The notes below the pieces were generated by a model, which ran no database searches, was not told the origin of the DNA, and saw nothing but the letters and a program-made list of their open reading frames with translations. DNA of 64,000 nt from Nonomuraea candida (GTDB lineage: Bacteria > Actinomycetota > Actinomycetes > Streptosporangiales > Streptosporangiaceae): assembly GCF_000725485.1 (NCBI RefSeq), contig NZ_JOAG01000019.1, positions 203,570 through 267,569 on the forward strand, read 5' to 3'. Every line of letters begins with the position of its first letter. Position 1 is the first letter of the stretch. The translations under genes were made by a program, and so were the position numbers. Positions 1 through 7,870 of this stretch are shown piece after piece.

Positions 1-250
1 AGCCGATCCGCGCCGCGGGGTCGGTGGCCTTGCGCCGGGCCACGGCGATGTCGACGGTGGGCCCGTCGGGCTTGGACCAGTCGATCGGCACGGTCAGCTT
101 GCCGCACTCGGCGCTGGGCTCCTCTTCACAGGGCGCCCATGCGATGCCGCCCGTGACGGCCTCCCGCGTCTCCGCGTTGGCCGTCGAGACGGACGACAGT
201 GTCGCCATCGCCACTAAGGCGGCGGCGAGCAAAGAGAACTTCCTTCGCAC
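1..250 (-). CDS. Secreted alpha/beta hydrolase (tripeptidyl-aminopeptidase-like), N-terminal part only
   Basis: Only the first 83 codons are inside the window; the gene runs off the left edge. Translation from a GTG at 250 gives a basic start (VRRKF), a hydrophobic stretch with Ala-rich end (STANA), so a Sec signal peptide of about 25 residues. It is followed by IAWAPC and a CGKLTVPIDW motif, which opens many secreted actinobacterial alpha/beta hydrolases of the SlpD/SlpE (tripeptidyl aminopeptidase) type. A GGAG about six bases upstream of the GTG supports this start. Catalytic residues lie outside the window, so the enzyme class is inferred from the N-terminal motif alone. It is transcribed away from lipB. 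Confidence 0.7.
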   Translation of the reverse strand, partial: MRRKFSLLAAALVAMATLSSVSTANAETREAVTGGIAWAPCEEEPSAECGKLTVPIDWSKPDGPTVDIAVARRKATDPAARIG

Positions 251-367
251 AATGCTCCAATCTTCAGTCGATCCCCCCGTGGGGCGTGCGACCAGATCGG
301 ATCATTGCCTATCCAACCCAACGAACGGGCCGAAACCACAAGATTCCATCCCGTCAATGACTGCGAA

Positions 368-505
368 CGTCAGGGCACCACGTCGACCGCCAGGGCACCA
401 CGTCGAACACCACGCCGACCGTCAGGGCGCCGCTTCGAACACCACGCCGACCGCCAGGGCACCGCTTCGAACACCACGCCGACCGTCAGGGCGCCGCTTC
501 GAACG
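368..505. repeat. 32-bp tandem repeat derived from the lipB 3' end
   Basis: Three full 32-bp units (388-419, 420-451, 452-483) are flanked by a partial unit (368-387) and by the true end of lipB (484-505). Each unit carries the last codons of lipB plus the stop position (lipB sense: TTCGAAGCGGCGCCCTGA). In alternate copies the TGA is changed to TGG. It is a minisatellite made from the gene terminus, not a CRISPR, because there are no spacers. Confidence 0.85.
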
Positions 506-1124
506 CCTCCGCGACCACCTCGCGCACCTCCGCCATCGAGGCGTCTCCCAGCTCGCGCTTGAGCGAGGTCATGTCCACGTCGGGCATCCCGCAGGCCACG
601 GCCCAGTTCCACGGCGTCAGGTCACCGTCGACGTTGAGCGCGAACCCGTGGCTGGTCACCCCCCGGCTCTGCCGCATCCCGATGGAGATGATCTTGCGCC
701 CGGTCTCGGCGGTCCAGACCCCGGTGAGCAGCTCGGACCCGGGCGGCGTGTCGCGCCGCTCGGCCGGCAGCCCCAGCTTGCCCAGCGCCTCCACCAGCCG
801 CAGCTCCACCTCGCGCACGTAGTCGACGATCCCCTCGCCCTCGTCCAGCTTGACGATCAGGTAGCCGACGAGCTGGCCGGGACCGTGGTAGGTGAGCTGG
901 CCACCCCGGCCCGTCTCGACGACGGGGATGCCACGCGTGGGGTCGGGCAGGTGGGAGAGCGGGGTGCGGCGCCCGATGGTGTAGACGGACGGGTGGCTGA
1001 GCAGCCAGAGCGTGTCCGGCCGCTCGTCCCGTTGGCGCTGCCCGACCAGGTCGGTCATGCGCTCCATCGCCTTGTCGTAGTCGACGAGCTCATCCTGGAT
1101 GAGCGTCAGCGGCCTTGCCCTCAT
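486..1124 (-). CDS. lipB: Octanoyltransferase LipB
   Basis: Transfers the octanoyl group from octanoyl-ACP to lipoyl domains in the first step of lipoate synthesis. The 212-aa product has the LipB/LplA core: RGGQLTYHGPGQLVGY near residue 75, KIISIGMRQSRGVTSHGFAL near 145, and the catalytic Cys in AVACGMPD near 180. Length is normal for the family. An upstream in-frame ATG at 1151 exists, but residues before MRARPLTL do not resemble the family, so 1124 is preferred; neither start has a clear Shine-Dalgarno. The usual partner lipA is not next to it here. Downstream lie copies of its own 3' end. Upstream on the other strand is the ATPase/RloB pair. Confidence 0.93.
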   Translation of the reverse strand: MRARPLTLIQDELVDYDKAMERMTDLVGQRQRDERPDTLWLLSHPSVYTIGRRTPLSHLPDPTRGIPVVETGRGGQLTYHGPGQLVGYLIVKLDEGEGIVDYVREVELRLVEALGKLGLPAERRDTPPGSELLTGVWTAETGRKIISIGMRQSRGVTSHGFALNVDGDLTPWNWAVACGMPDVDMTSLKRELGDASMAEVREVVAEAFEAAP

Positions 1125-1300
1125 GCTTCGAGGATATGCCGCCTTATCCACCCACCCGTCCGGGGCGTCCCCCCACCCCGGCCGCCCGCACCGACGACAA
1201 GGCCAAGGCGATCACCTGGCATCCGCCAGAAGCTCATACGCGTAGAAAATCTGCACAGTTGGCCTTAAGATGGATTGGTCGATCAGTCTGGGGGCTCGTC

Positions 1301-2542
1301 GTGCTACTTCGGTTCAGAGGATCCAACCACAGGTCGTTCCGTGACGAGTTCGAGGTCTGGCTGGCCGCGAGCAAGTTCAACCAGGGAACGCGTCGTCCCG
1401 CCGGCCTGGCCGAGGACCCCGAGCTGGCCTACCTGCCGACCACCGCGATCTACGGGTCGAACGCGTCGGGGAAGTCGAACGTCCTGCATGCCGTCCGCTG
1501 GATGCGGCAGGCCGTGTTGCACAGCGTGCACGGCTGGTCCGCCCTCGACAAGATCCCCCGTGAGCCGTACGAGCTCGACGCGGCGGCCCGCGCGGACGCC
1601 TCTCTCTTCGAGGTGGACATCGTTCTGGACGGTGACCGCTATGTCTACGGCTTCGAATTGTCCGACGAGCAGGTAGAGGCCGAATGGTTGCACGCCTACC
1701 CTGGCGGCCAGGCCCGCCGGCAGGTCTGGTTCGAACGCGACGCCGATTCCGGCGATCCGTTCTCCTTCCCGGGCGAAGGGCTGAAAGGGCCGAAGGAGAG
1801 CCTGGTCTCCCAGACCCGCCCCAACGCCCTGTTCCTCACGGTGGCCGCCGCTTTCAACCATCCGCACCTCAAGCCGATCCATGACTGGTTCAGGCACAAC
1901 CTCTGGTGGATCAGCCCCGGCCGGGACTTCGAGGAACGTCAGAGCTTCACGCGCAAGATGCTGGACGACCCGCGACAGCGCGCCCGGATCATCGACCTGC
2001 TCAAGGTCGCCGATCTCGGCATCGTCGGGACCGAGGTCGACAGCCTGTCCGGCGAGCTCCGGCTCCTCCACAACGGCCCTGCGGGGCCGGTCCCGTTGAG
2101 CTACGAGCGGCAGGAGTCCATGGGGACACGCTCCTGGTTCGCGTTCGTGGGCCCCGTCCTCACCGCTCTCGACCGGGGGGCGGTCCTCCTGGTCGACGAA
2201 CTCGACACCAGCCTGCACCCGCTGTTCGCCGCGGATGTCCTCCGGTTGTTCGCCGACCCGGTGGCCAACGCGCACAACGCCCAACTCGTATGCACGCTCC
2301 ATGACGTGAGCCTGCTGGGTCGTGCGCACATCATCCAGCCCCTCGAACGCGATCAGGTGCGCATCACCGTCAAGAGTCCGGCCGGGATCTCCAGAATCTA
2401 CCCCTTGACCGATGCCCGTCCCCGCAAGACCGAAGCCCTCGACCGCAACTACCTCGCGGGCGCCTACGGAGGCGTCCCGACCCTGACCGTCGGCGAGATC
2501 GCCGAGACGCTCATCGAATACGGGACGGAGGGGCACGCCTGA
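1301..2542 (+). CDS. AAA (ABC-type) ATPase paired with RloB-like protein
   Basis: A 413-aa SMC/ABC-like ATPase of the AAA_15/AAA_21 group found in abortive-infection and anti-phage loci. The start VLLRFRGSNHRSFRD matches the family beginning, so GTG 1301 (GGGGG just upstream) is chosen over a longer reading frame from 1115. Walker A is GSNASGKSN at about residues 52-60 and Walker B is VLLVDELDTSLHP near 294-306, with CTLHD further on for the switch His. The stop TGA overlaps the ATG of the RloB gene by one base, so the two are co-translated. The upstream 100 bp is more AT-rich than the neighbours, a mild sign of acquisition. Known AbiL/RloAB-type pairs have this architecture; the defence role is inferred. 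Confidence 0.85.
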   Translation: MLLRFRGSNHRSFRDEFEVWLAASKFNQGTRRPAGLAEDPELAYLPTTAIYGSNASGKSNVLHAVRWMRQAVLHSVHGWSALDKIPREPYELDAAARADASLFEVDIVLDGDRYVYGFELSDEQVEAEWLHAYPGGQARRQVWFERDADSGDPFSFPGEGLKGPKESLVSQTRPNALFLTVAAAFNHPHLKPIHDWFRHNLWWISPGRDFEERQSFTRKMLDDPRQRARIIDLLKVADLGIVGTEVDSLSGELRLLHNGPAGPVPLSYERQESMGTRSWFAFVGPVLTALDRGAVLLVDELDTSLHPLFAADVLRLFADPVANAHNAQLVCTLHDVSLLGRAHIIQPLERDQVRITVKSPAGISRIYPLTDARPRKTEALDRNYLAGAYGGVPTLTVGEIAETLIEYGTEGHA

Positions 2543-3258
2543 TGCCCAAGCGCGGTGCACCCGGCGGAACCTCGGCCCCGCGTCCAGGGCCGGGCGAGCG
2601 CAGAAAGAACAAGGTTATGTTCATCGTCTGCGAAGGACAGACAGAACGCAGCTACTTTCACCACCTCAATCACCGCTACGGAGCCGAGCACGACTTCCAG
2701 ATCCAGCTCACTCCGCGCAAGGTCACCGAGGGGCAGCAGTTCAACGGCTACAAGCCCGTTCCGGCTGTGCGCGAGGCCCTGCGCTTCAAGAAGACCACGA
2801 AGGGGATCAGGAACACCGAGTTCTGGGTGGTCTTCGACCGCGACGAGAACGAGGACGTCTACGAGGCGTTCCGCCTCGCCCGGCAGAGCGGTGTCAACGT
2901 CGCCTTCTCCCATCCGCATTTCGAGTTGTGGCTCTGGCTGCACTTCGCGTCAGGACCGCCCGGCCCGCTCGGTGGCGACCGTACGGTGATCCCGGCGAAA
3001 CTGCGACGGGTGAAGGAGTTCGGGGACTTCGGAAAGCTCGTCGAGCCCCGCCATTTCGAGGAGTTGATCAAGGAGGGCAGGCAGGAACGGGCGGTCAGCC
3101 TGGCTCAGCGTCTCGTCGCAGCCTGCCCGAGCGGCCGCTGCGCCCCGGCGGCCGACCAGGGCGTCTCCGGCCATGCGGCCAACTGCGACGTCCTTCTGCG
3201 CGACCCGTCCACCGATGTCCACCTCATCCTCAAGGCTCTCGGGATCGTCAGGCCGTGA
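2542..3258 (+). CDS. RloB-like (TOPRIM-related) effector protein
   Basis: A 238-aa protein of the RloB family, which has a nuclease-like fold related to TOPRIM. Visible motifs are VCEGQTERSYF near residues 29-39 (acidic metal-binding Glu), VVFDRDENED near 93-102, and SHPHFELWLWLHF near 119-131. The N-terminal 20 residues are Pro/Gly/Arg-rich. It directly follows the ATPase with a one-base overlap, which is the gene order of RloA/RloB and of the AbiL system. By analogy with PARIS and OLD-type systems the ATPase would sense infection and license the RloB effector; this step is inference. No methylase or restriction gene is nearby. Confidence 0.85.
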   Translation: MPKRGAPGGTSAPRPGPGERRKNKVMFIVCEGQTERSYFHHLNHRYGAEHDFQIQLTPRKVTEGQQFNGYKPVPAVREALRFKKTTKGIRNTEFWVVFDRDENEDVYEAFRLARQSGVNVAFSHPHFELWLWLHFASGPPGPLGGDRTVIPAKLRRVKEFGDFGKLVEPRHFEELIKEGRQERAVSLAQRLVAACPSGRCAPAADQGVSGHAANCDVLLRDPSTDVHLILKALGIVRP

Positions 3259-3392
3259 CGTCATTCGGGGGCCCGGGGCGTCGAGGGGTTAGCTGCCCGC
3301 GTCCGGGCCTTCGGACAGGAGCCCTCGGGAGGGTGGGCGTGCACGGCCCACCCCGGAGACGGGCAGGGGCCGGCGTTCCGGCCCACCCGCGG

Positions 3393-3584
3393 TTACGCGG
3401 TGGGGTAGCCCTTGGGCTGGGTGGGGATGATGATCCACATCACGACGTAGACGATCCAGAGCGGTCCCGGGATGAGCGACAGCAGCAGCCAGAGGATCCG
3501 TACGAGGGTGGGCGGCAGGCCCATCTTGTCGGCGAGACCGCCGCAGACGCCTGCGATGATCCGGTGCTCACGAGAGCGGTACAT
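3393..3584 (-). CDS. PspC-domain small membrane protein
   Basis: A 63-aa protein consisting of a single PspC domain: the soluble head MYRSREHRIIAGVCGGLADK and LPPTLVRILW, then a hydrophobic hairpin (LLLSLIPGPLWIVYVVMWII). PspC domains sense or signal envelope stress at the membrane; stand-alone short versions are common in actinomycetes and their exact task is unclear. A strong GGAGG six bases before the ATG fixes the start. It is monocistronic and convergent with the RloB gene (134 bp gap with nothing recognised). Confidence 0.88.
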   Translation of the reverse strand: MYRSREHRIIAGVCGGLADKMGLPPTLVRILWLLLSLIPGPLWIVYVVMWIIIPTQPKGYPTA

Positions 3585-3649
3585 GCTGTTCCTCCGTGTG
3601 GTTTTCGCGACCTATGAGGGAAACGGACAGCGTGGCCGCAAGACTCCCG

Positions 3650-4156
3650 TCAGGAACCCTGAGAAAACCCTGTAAGGGTCAGCCATTCATGTGCCATGCC
3701 CAGATGTCGGCTGGTCAGTCCCCGCACCGGGTCGACGTGGACGAGCAGGAAATCGCTCAGACCCTGACGCACCCTGAGATACTCCTCGTCCTCCGCCCAC
3801 ACCTGGTCGTCGAACCAGACGAACGGCCGCCGCCCCGCGTACGCCGCCACGTGCGGCGTCTTGAACATCTCCCCGTGCTCGCTCGACACGACGGGACCCA
3901 TCGTGATGACGGGCAGCGCGGGCAGCCCGATCCTGGGAGCGATCCACTCGTTGGCGTGGTGCTCCCAGGTGGTGGCCCAGACCAGCTCGGAGCCGGTGGT
4001 GATGGCCAGGTCGAGCAGGCGGCGGCCGTGCCGGGGGTTGAGGTGCACGGTGTAGACCTCGGCGCCGATCGTGCAGCGGTAGCGCCGGAAGTCGGGCGTG
4101 GGGCGGCCCATCGGGTTGAGCACGCCGTCCACGTCGAGCAGGAGCAGGGGTCTCAA
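3650..4156 (-). CDS. HAD-like hydrolase, translationally coupled to the AraC gene
   Basis: A 168-aa protein beginning LRPLLLLDVDGVLNPMG, the HAD motif I (DVDGVLNP), with ELVWATTWEHHAN as a likely motif II region and FVWFDDQVWAEDE near the end as the acidic motif IV. It belongs to a family of short HAD-domain proteins widespread in actinomycetes whose substrate is not known. The start is taken as a TTG at 4156 that overlaps the TGA of the upstream AraC gene (TTGA), because the protein fold begins immediately there and the longer frame reads through the regulator in another frame. Expression should therefore depend on the AraC gene. Confidence 0.75.
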   Translation of the reverse strand: MRPLLLLDVDGVLNPMGRPTPDFRRYRCTIGAEVYTVHLNPRHGRRLLDLAITTGSELVWATTWEHHANEWIAPRIGLPALPVITMGPVVSSEHGEMFKTPHVAAYAGRRPFVWFDDQVWAEDEEYLRVRQGLSDFLLVHVDPVRGLTSRHLGMAHEWLTLTGFSQGS

Positions 4157-5070
4157 TGAACGGCCGCCCGATGCTCCTGCGGGCTGATGCCGCGCACCCG
4201 CTTGAACGCGGCGCTGAGCGCGAACGGGCTGCCGTAGCCGACCTTCCTGGCCACCGAGCCGACCGTGGCGTCGGGCTCGCGCAGCAGGTCGGCGGCCAGG
4301 GCCAGGCGCCAGTCGGTGAGGAAGGCCATCGGCGGCTCGCCGACCAGCTCGGTGAAGCGCCTGGCCAGCGCGGCCCTGGAGACGCCCACCTCGGCGGCCA
4401 GGGCGGCGACCGTCCACGGGTGGGCGGGGTTGTTGTGCATCATGCGCATGGCCTTGCCCACCACGGGGTCGCTCATCGCGCGGTACCAGGCGGGCGCCTC
4501 GCCGGTGGCGAAGTGGGCCCGCAGCACCGCGATGAGCAGCAGGTCGAGCAGGCGGTCGAGAACCGCCTCCTGGCCGGGCTCGTCCTTGACGATCTCCGCG
4601 CCGAGCAGCGTGATGATCGGCCCGCCCGGCTGCACGATCAGCCTCGGCAGCGCTTCGAGCAGCCGCCGGCTGACCTCGCCCTCCATGTTGTACGTCCCGG
4701 TGAGCAGCACGGTCTCACCGTCGCGGTCGTTGCCCCAGGTGCGGATGCCCAGGTCCATCGCCTCGTAGACCGACTCGCCGTCGAGCGTGGTGCAGAGCTG
4801 GCCGGGGTGGATGACGATCTGCGGCTCGGTGGCGGGGTCGTCGGCCATCACGTACGGCTCCGGCCCCCGGGCGATGCCCACCTGCCCGGGCTCCAGGCGT
4901 ACGGGCTCGGCCCCGTCGTAGACGATCCACGAGTGGCCCCGCACCTGCGCGATCACCGACAGCGGCGCCTCGTCCTGGACGCGCAGCGACCAGGGCGGAT
5001 CCAGGATCGAGCGGAGCAGGAAGGCGCCACGCGCCCTCGGGCCGTCGAGTAGCGCCGCGAGCTGGTCCAT
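4153..5070 (-). CDS. AraC-family regulator with cupin-type sensor domain
   Basis: About 305 aa. The N-terminal half is the cupin-like AraC_binding domain (start MDQLAALLDGPRARGAFLLR is the usual family beginning; an ATG at 5109 would add 13 residues). The C-terminal half has two HTHs: WTVAALAAEVGVSRAALAR and a second around VGSVARKVGYGSPFALSAAF. Proteins of this group repress or activate a divergent short-chain or NmrA-type reductase gene, which is exactly the neighbour here: the 74-bp gap to the NAD(P)-binding gene holds both promoters. The inducer is unknown. Confidence 0.85.
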   Translation of the reverse strand: MDQLAALLDGPRARGAFLLRSILDPPWSLRVQDEAPLSVIAQVRGHSWIVYDGAEPVRLEPGQVGIARGPEPYVMADDPATEPQIVIHPGQLCTTLDGESVYEAMDLGIRTWGNDRDGETVLLTGTYNMEGEVSRRLLEALPRLIVQPGGPIITLLGAEIVKDEPGQEAVLDRLLDLLLIAVLRAHFATGEAPAWYRAMSDPVVGKAMRMMHNNPAHPWTVAALAAEVGVSRAALARRFTELVGEPPMAFLTDWRLALAADLLREPDATVGSVARKVGYGSPFALSAAFKRVRGISPQEHRAAVH

Positions 5071-5144
5071 GGCTAGACGATCGCATATGGGATTGCGCTT
5101 CTCAACCATGGAGAGTCTTACCGGTCAGGAGGCTTACTAGACGC

Positions 5145-5957
5145 ATGACGATTCTGATCCTGGGCGGCACGGGCAAGACCGGCCGCCGCATCGCCGACCG
5201 GCTCACCACTCTCGGCCTGCCCGTGCGCGTCGGGTCCCGCTCCGCCTCCCCCGCCTTCGACTGGAAGGACCGCGCGACCTGGGAGGCCGCCCTCGATGGC
5301 GTCACGGCCGCGTACGTGTCCTACTACCCCGACCTCGCCTTCCCCGGCGCGTACGACGACGTCAAGGCGTTCACCGAGCTGGCCGTGCGCAAGGGCGTGC
5401 GCCGGCTGGTCCTGCTGTCCGGCAGGGGCGAGCCGGAGGCGGAGGCCGGCGAGCGCACCGTCCAGGAGTCGGGCGCCGAGTGGACCGTCGTGCGCTGCGC
5501 CTTCTTCATGCAGAACTTCAGCGAGGACTTCCTGCTCGGCCCCGTGGTCGAGGGCGTCATCGCGCTGCCCGTCGCCGACATGCCCGAGCCGTTCGTGGAC
5601 GTGGAGGACATCGCCGAGATCGCCGTGGCGGCCCTGACCGAGGAGGGGCACACCGGCAAGGTGTACGAGCTGACCGGGCCGCGGCTGCTGACCTTCGCCG
5701 ACGTGGCGGCGGAGCTGTCGGAGGCGACCGGCCGGCCGATCTCGTTCGTGCGGGTGACGCCCGAGGAGTACGTGGCCGGCGCGGTCGCGGCGGGCGTGAC
5801 CGAGGAGGAGGCGCACGGCCTGGTGGCGCTGTTCGGCGAGGTCCTGGACGGCCGCAACGCCCGCCTGGCGGACGGCGTGCGGCAGGCGCTCGGCCGCCCG
5901 GCCCGCGACTTCGCCGGCTTCGCCCGCGCCAACGCCCACGTCTGGAAGGGCCAGTAG
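5145..5957 (+). CDS. NAD(P)H-binding NmrA-like protein
   Basis: A 270-aa Rossmann-fold protein. The N terminus MTILILGGTGKTGRRIADRL is the GGTGxTG nucleotide-binding loop of atypical short-chain dehydrogenases of the NmrA/HSCARG kind. The region LLSGRGEPEAEAGE and the absence of the YxxxK pair at the usual place suggest a regulatory or quinone-reductase-like role more than a classical dehydrogenase. AGGAGG lies upstream of the ATG, but about 13 bases away. It is divergent from the AraC gene and is probably its target; substrate not deducible. Confidence 0.85.
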   Translation: MTILILGGTGKTGRRIADRLTTLGLPVRVGSRSASPAFDWKDRATWEAALDGVTAAYVSYYPDLAFPGAYDDVKAFTELAVRKGVRRLVLLSGRGEPEAEAGERTVQESGAEWTVVRCAFFMQNFSEDFLLGPVVEGVIALPVADMPEPFVDVEDIAEIAVAALTEEGHTGKVYELTGPRLLTFADVAAELSEATGRPISFVRVTPEEYVAGAVAAGVTEEEAHGLVALFGEVLDGRNARLADGVRQALGRPARDFAGFARANAHVWKGQ

Positions 5958-6163
5958 AAAGCCGGCTCGCGCCGGATGGCCGGGAGGTGTACCACGGGTT
6001 ACGGCCGGCCCAACCGGGCAGCTCAGAGCCGCGCCCGAAACGCCCGACATGCCGCCCGCCGGGGCACTTGCCCAGCTCACCGCATTGCGACGACACCTGC
6101 CGGGCCCGCGTTTTCCGCTAGCCTCACCCTCGTCACTCCCGCGCGTGCTCGAGAGGTGTAGTC

Positions 6164-6994
6164 GTGATCGGCTGGCTAGAAGCGGTGGTTCTGGGGTTGA
6201 TCCAGGGGCTCACGGAGTTCCTGCCGATCTCCTCCAGCGCCCACATCCGGGTGATCCCCGCCCTGGTCGGCTGGCCGGACCCGGGGGCGGCGTTCACGGC
6301 CGTGATCCAGCTCGGCACCGAGACGGCCGTGCTCATCTACTTCCGCAAGGAGCTCTGGGAGATCCTTTCGACCTGGACCCGCTCCCTGTTCGTCAAGGAG
6401 CTGCGCGGCCACTGGGCGGCCCGCATGGGGTGGTACATCATCGTCGGCACGCTCCCCATCGGCGTGCTCGGCCTGGCGCTGAAGGAGCAGATCGAGTCGC
6501 CCTTCCGCGACCTGCGCCTGGTGGGCACCACGCTGATCGTCTTCGCGCTCATCCTCTGGTACGCCGACCACACCGCCCGCAACAAGCTCACCCTGGAGAA
6601 GCACCTCAGCTTCACCCACGCCATCGTCTACGGCTTCGCCCAGTCGCTGGCCCTGGTCCCCGGCGTGTCCCGCTCGGGCGGCACCGTGACCGCCGGCCTG
6701 CTGCTCGACTACCGCCGCGAGGACGCCGCGAAATACTCGTTCCTGCTGGCCATCCCGGCCGTCCTGGCCTCGGGCCTGCTGGAGATCTTCGAGATCGGCG
6801 AGGGCCGCGCGCCCGACTGGGGCCCGACGATCCTGGCCACGGTGATCTCGTTCGTCGTCGGCTACGCGGCGGTGGCCTGGTTCCTGCGTTACATCAGCAC
6901 CCACCGGTTCACGATCTTCGTCGTCTACCGGATCATCCTCGGCCTCTTCATCATCCTCGCGGTCACCGCGGGCTGGATTCCGGCACAGGGCTGA
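6164..6994 (+). CDS. uppP: Undecaprenyl-diphosphatase UppP
   Basis: A 276-aa polytopic membrane enzyme of the BacA family that dephosphorylates undecaprenyl pyrophosphate, recycling the lipid carrier for peptidoglycan and conferring some bacitracin resistance. Family signatures are GLTEFLPISSSAH (residues about 16-28, with the catalytic Glu and Ser) and PGVSRSGGTVTAGLLLDYRR near 166-185. About eight hydrophobic segments are visible. Translation starts at GTG 6164 (VIGWLEAVVLGLIQG), the position expected for the family. Its last 32 bases overlap the end of the convergent membrane-protein gene. The 206 bp upstream hold no recognised gene. Confidence 0.95.
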   Translation: MIGWLEAVVLGLIQGLTEFLPISSSAHIRVIPALVGWPDPGAAFTAVIQLGTETAVLIYFRKELWEILSTWTRSLFVKELRGHWAARMGWYIIVGTLPIGVLGLALKEQIESPFRDLRLVGTTLIVFALILWYADHTARNKLTLEKHLSFTHAIVYGFAQSLALVPGVSRSGGTVTAGLLLDYRREDAAKYSFLLAIPAVLASGLLEIFEIGEGRAPDWGPTILATVISFVVGYAAVAWFLRYISTHRFTIFVVYRIILGLFIILAVTAGWIPAQG

Positions 6995-7655
6995 CGGCGG
7001 CGGCCCGGTAACAGGACGCCCACGCGTCGTCGCCCATGCGCAGGATCTTCAGCCCGGTCCAGCCCAGGGCGGCGACGGGCGCGGTCCAGAACGGCACCGT
7101 GCCCGGCCCGTACGGCACCAGGAACCCGCCCAGATAGCCGGCCGCCACCAGCAGCGGCACCCACCACCCGACGAACCCCGCCCGCCACACCGCCACCGTC
7201 AGCAGCGGCAGCCCGATGAAGCCGAGGAACATCCACGGGAGCTGGAACCCGAAGACCACCCCGGGCAGGTTCATCATCTCGTCGAGGATGCGCTGCGCCT
7301 CCTCCGGCGCGTAGCGCTGGCCCAGCCACCACTCCACCGGGTCGGTCAGCAGCAGCCCGGAGAGCTGGAGGTAGCCGATCACCGTGAGCACGCCCGACAC
7401 GTGGCCGAGCACGGTGGCCCGGCGCCTGGTCAGGTGCATCAGGCCGATGACCGCCACGGCCATCAGCATCCAGCTCCAGTGGTAGAGCACGGACTGGGTC
7501 TGGGCGAGCGCCGGATCGGCGCCGAAGCTGACCGCCTCCCGGTCGTCGCCCCAGGTGCCGGGGTCGACGACCACGGCGACGGCCTGGAGGAGGGGGGCCA
7601 CGATCAGCAGCGTGCCCGCTGTGAGGCGGCGGAAGGTCACCTGGTCGTTCAGCAT
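6963..7655 (-). CDS. Membrane protein, function unknown
   Basis: A 230-aa protein with about six hydrophobic helices; ATG 7655 (MLNDQVTFRRLTAGTLL) is chosen because the upstream extension is Arg-rich and unlike a real N terminus. Helices are visible as LLIVAPLLQAVAVVV, SWMLMAVAVIGLMHL, VLTVIGYLQLSGLLL, FQLPWMFLGFIGLPLLTVAV and WWVPLLVAAGYLGGFLV. No motif tells its function; similar proteins are common near regulators in actinomycetes. It is convergent with uppP, overlapping by 32 bp. The 215 bp between its start and the histidine kinase holds a repeated GACGCCGGCTCG (two copies) but no gene. Confidence 0.7.
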   Translation of the reverse strand: MLNDQVTFRRLTAGTLLIVAPLLQAVAVVVDPGTWGDDREAVSFGADPALAQTQSVLYHWSWMLMAVAVIGLMHLTRRRATVLGHVSGVLTVIGYLQLSGLLLTDPVEWWLGQRYAPEEAQRILDEMMNLPGVVFGFQLPWMFLGFIGLPLLTVAVWRAGFVGWWVPLLVAAGYLGGFLVPYGPGTVPFWTAPVAALGWTGLKILRMGDDAWASCYRAAAVSPVPESSPR

Positions 7656-7870
7656 GCGGCCGACCGTAGGCCGCCGCGCCGCCGCACGTCGTCCGCCTGC
7701 GGGCCGACCGGCCGTCCCCTGCCCGGATGACGTCAACGACTCCGTCCTGTGCGGCGCGCGGTCACGACGCCGGCTCGCGCGGCGCGTGATCACGAGACGC
7801 CGGCTCGTCCACGGCTGCCGCCCTGAGTCGTGACATTCGTCAGGGTTCAGCCGGTGAGCGCCCGGATAAG

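Noticed and set aside
368..505. Possible CRISPR array
   Set aside because: Units of 32 bp follow each other with no unique spacers and match the lipB end, so it is a minisatellite.
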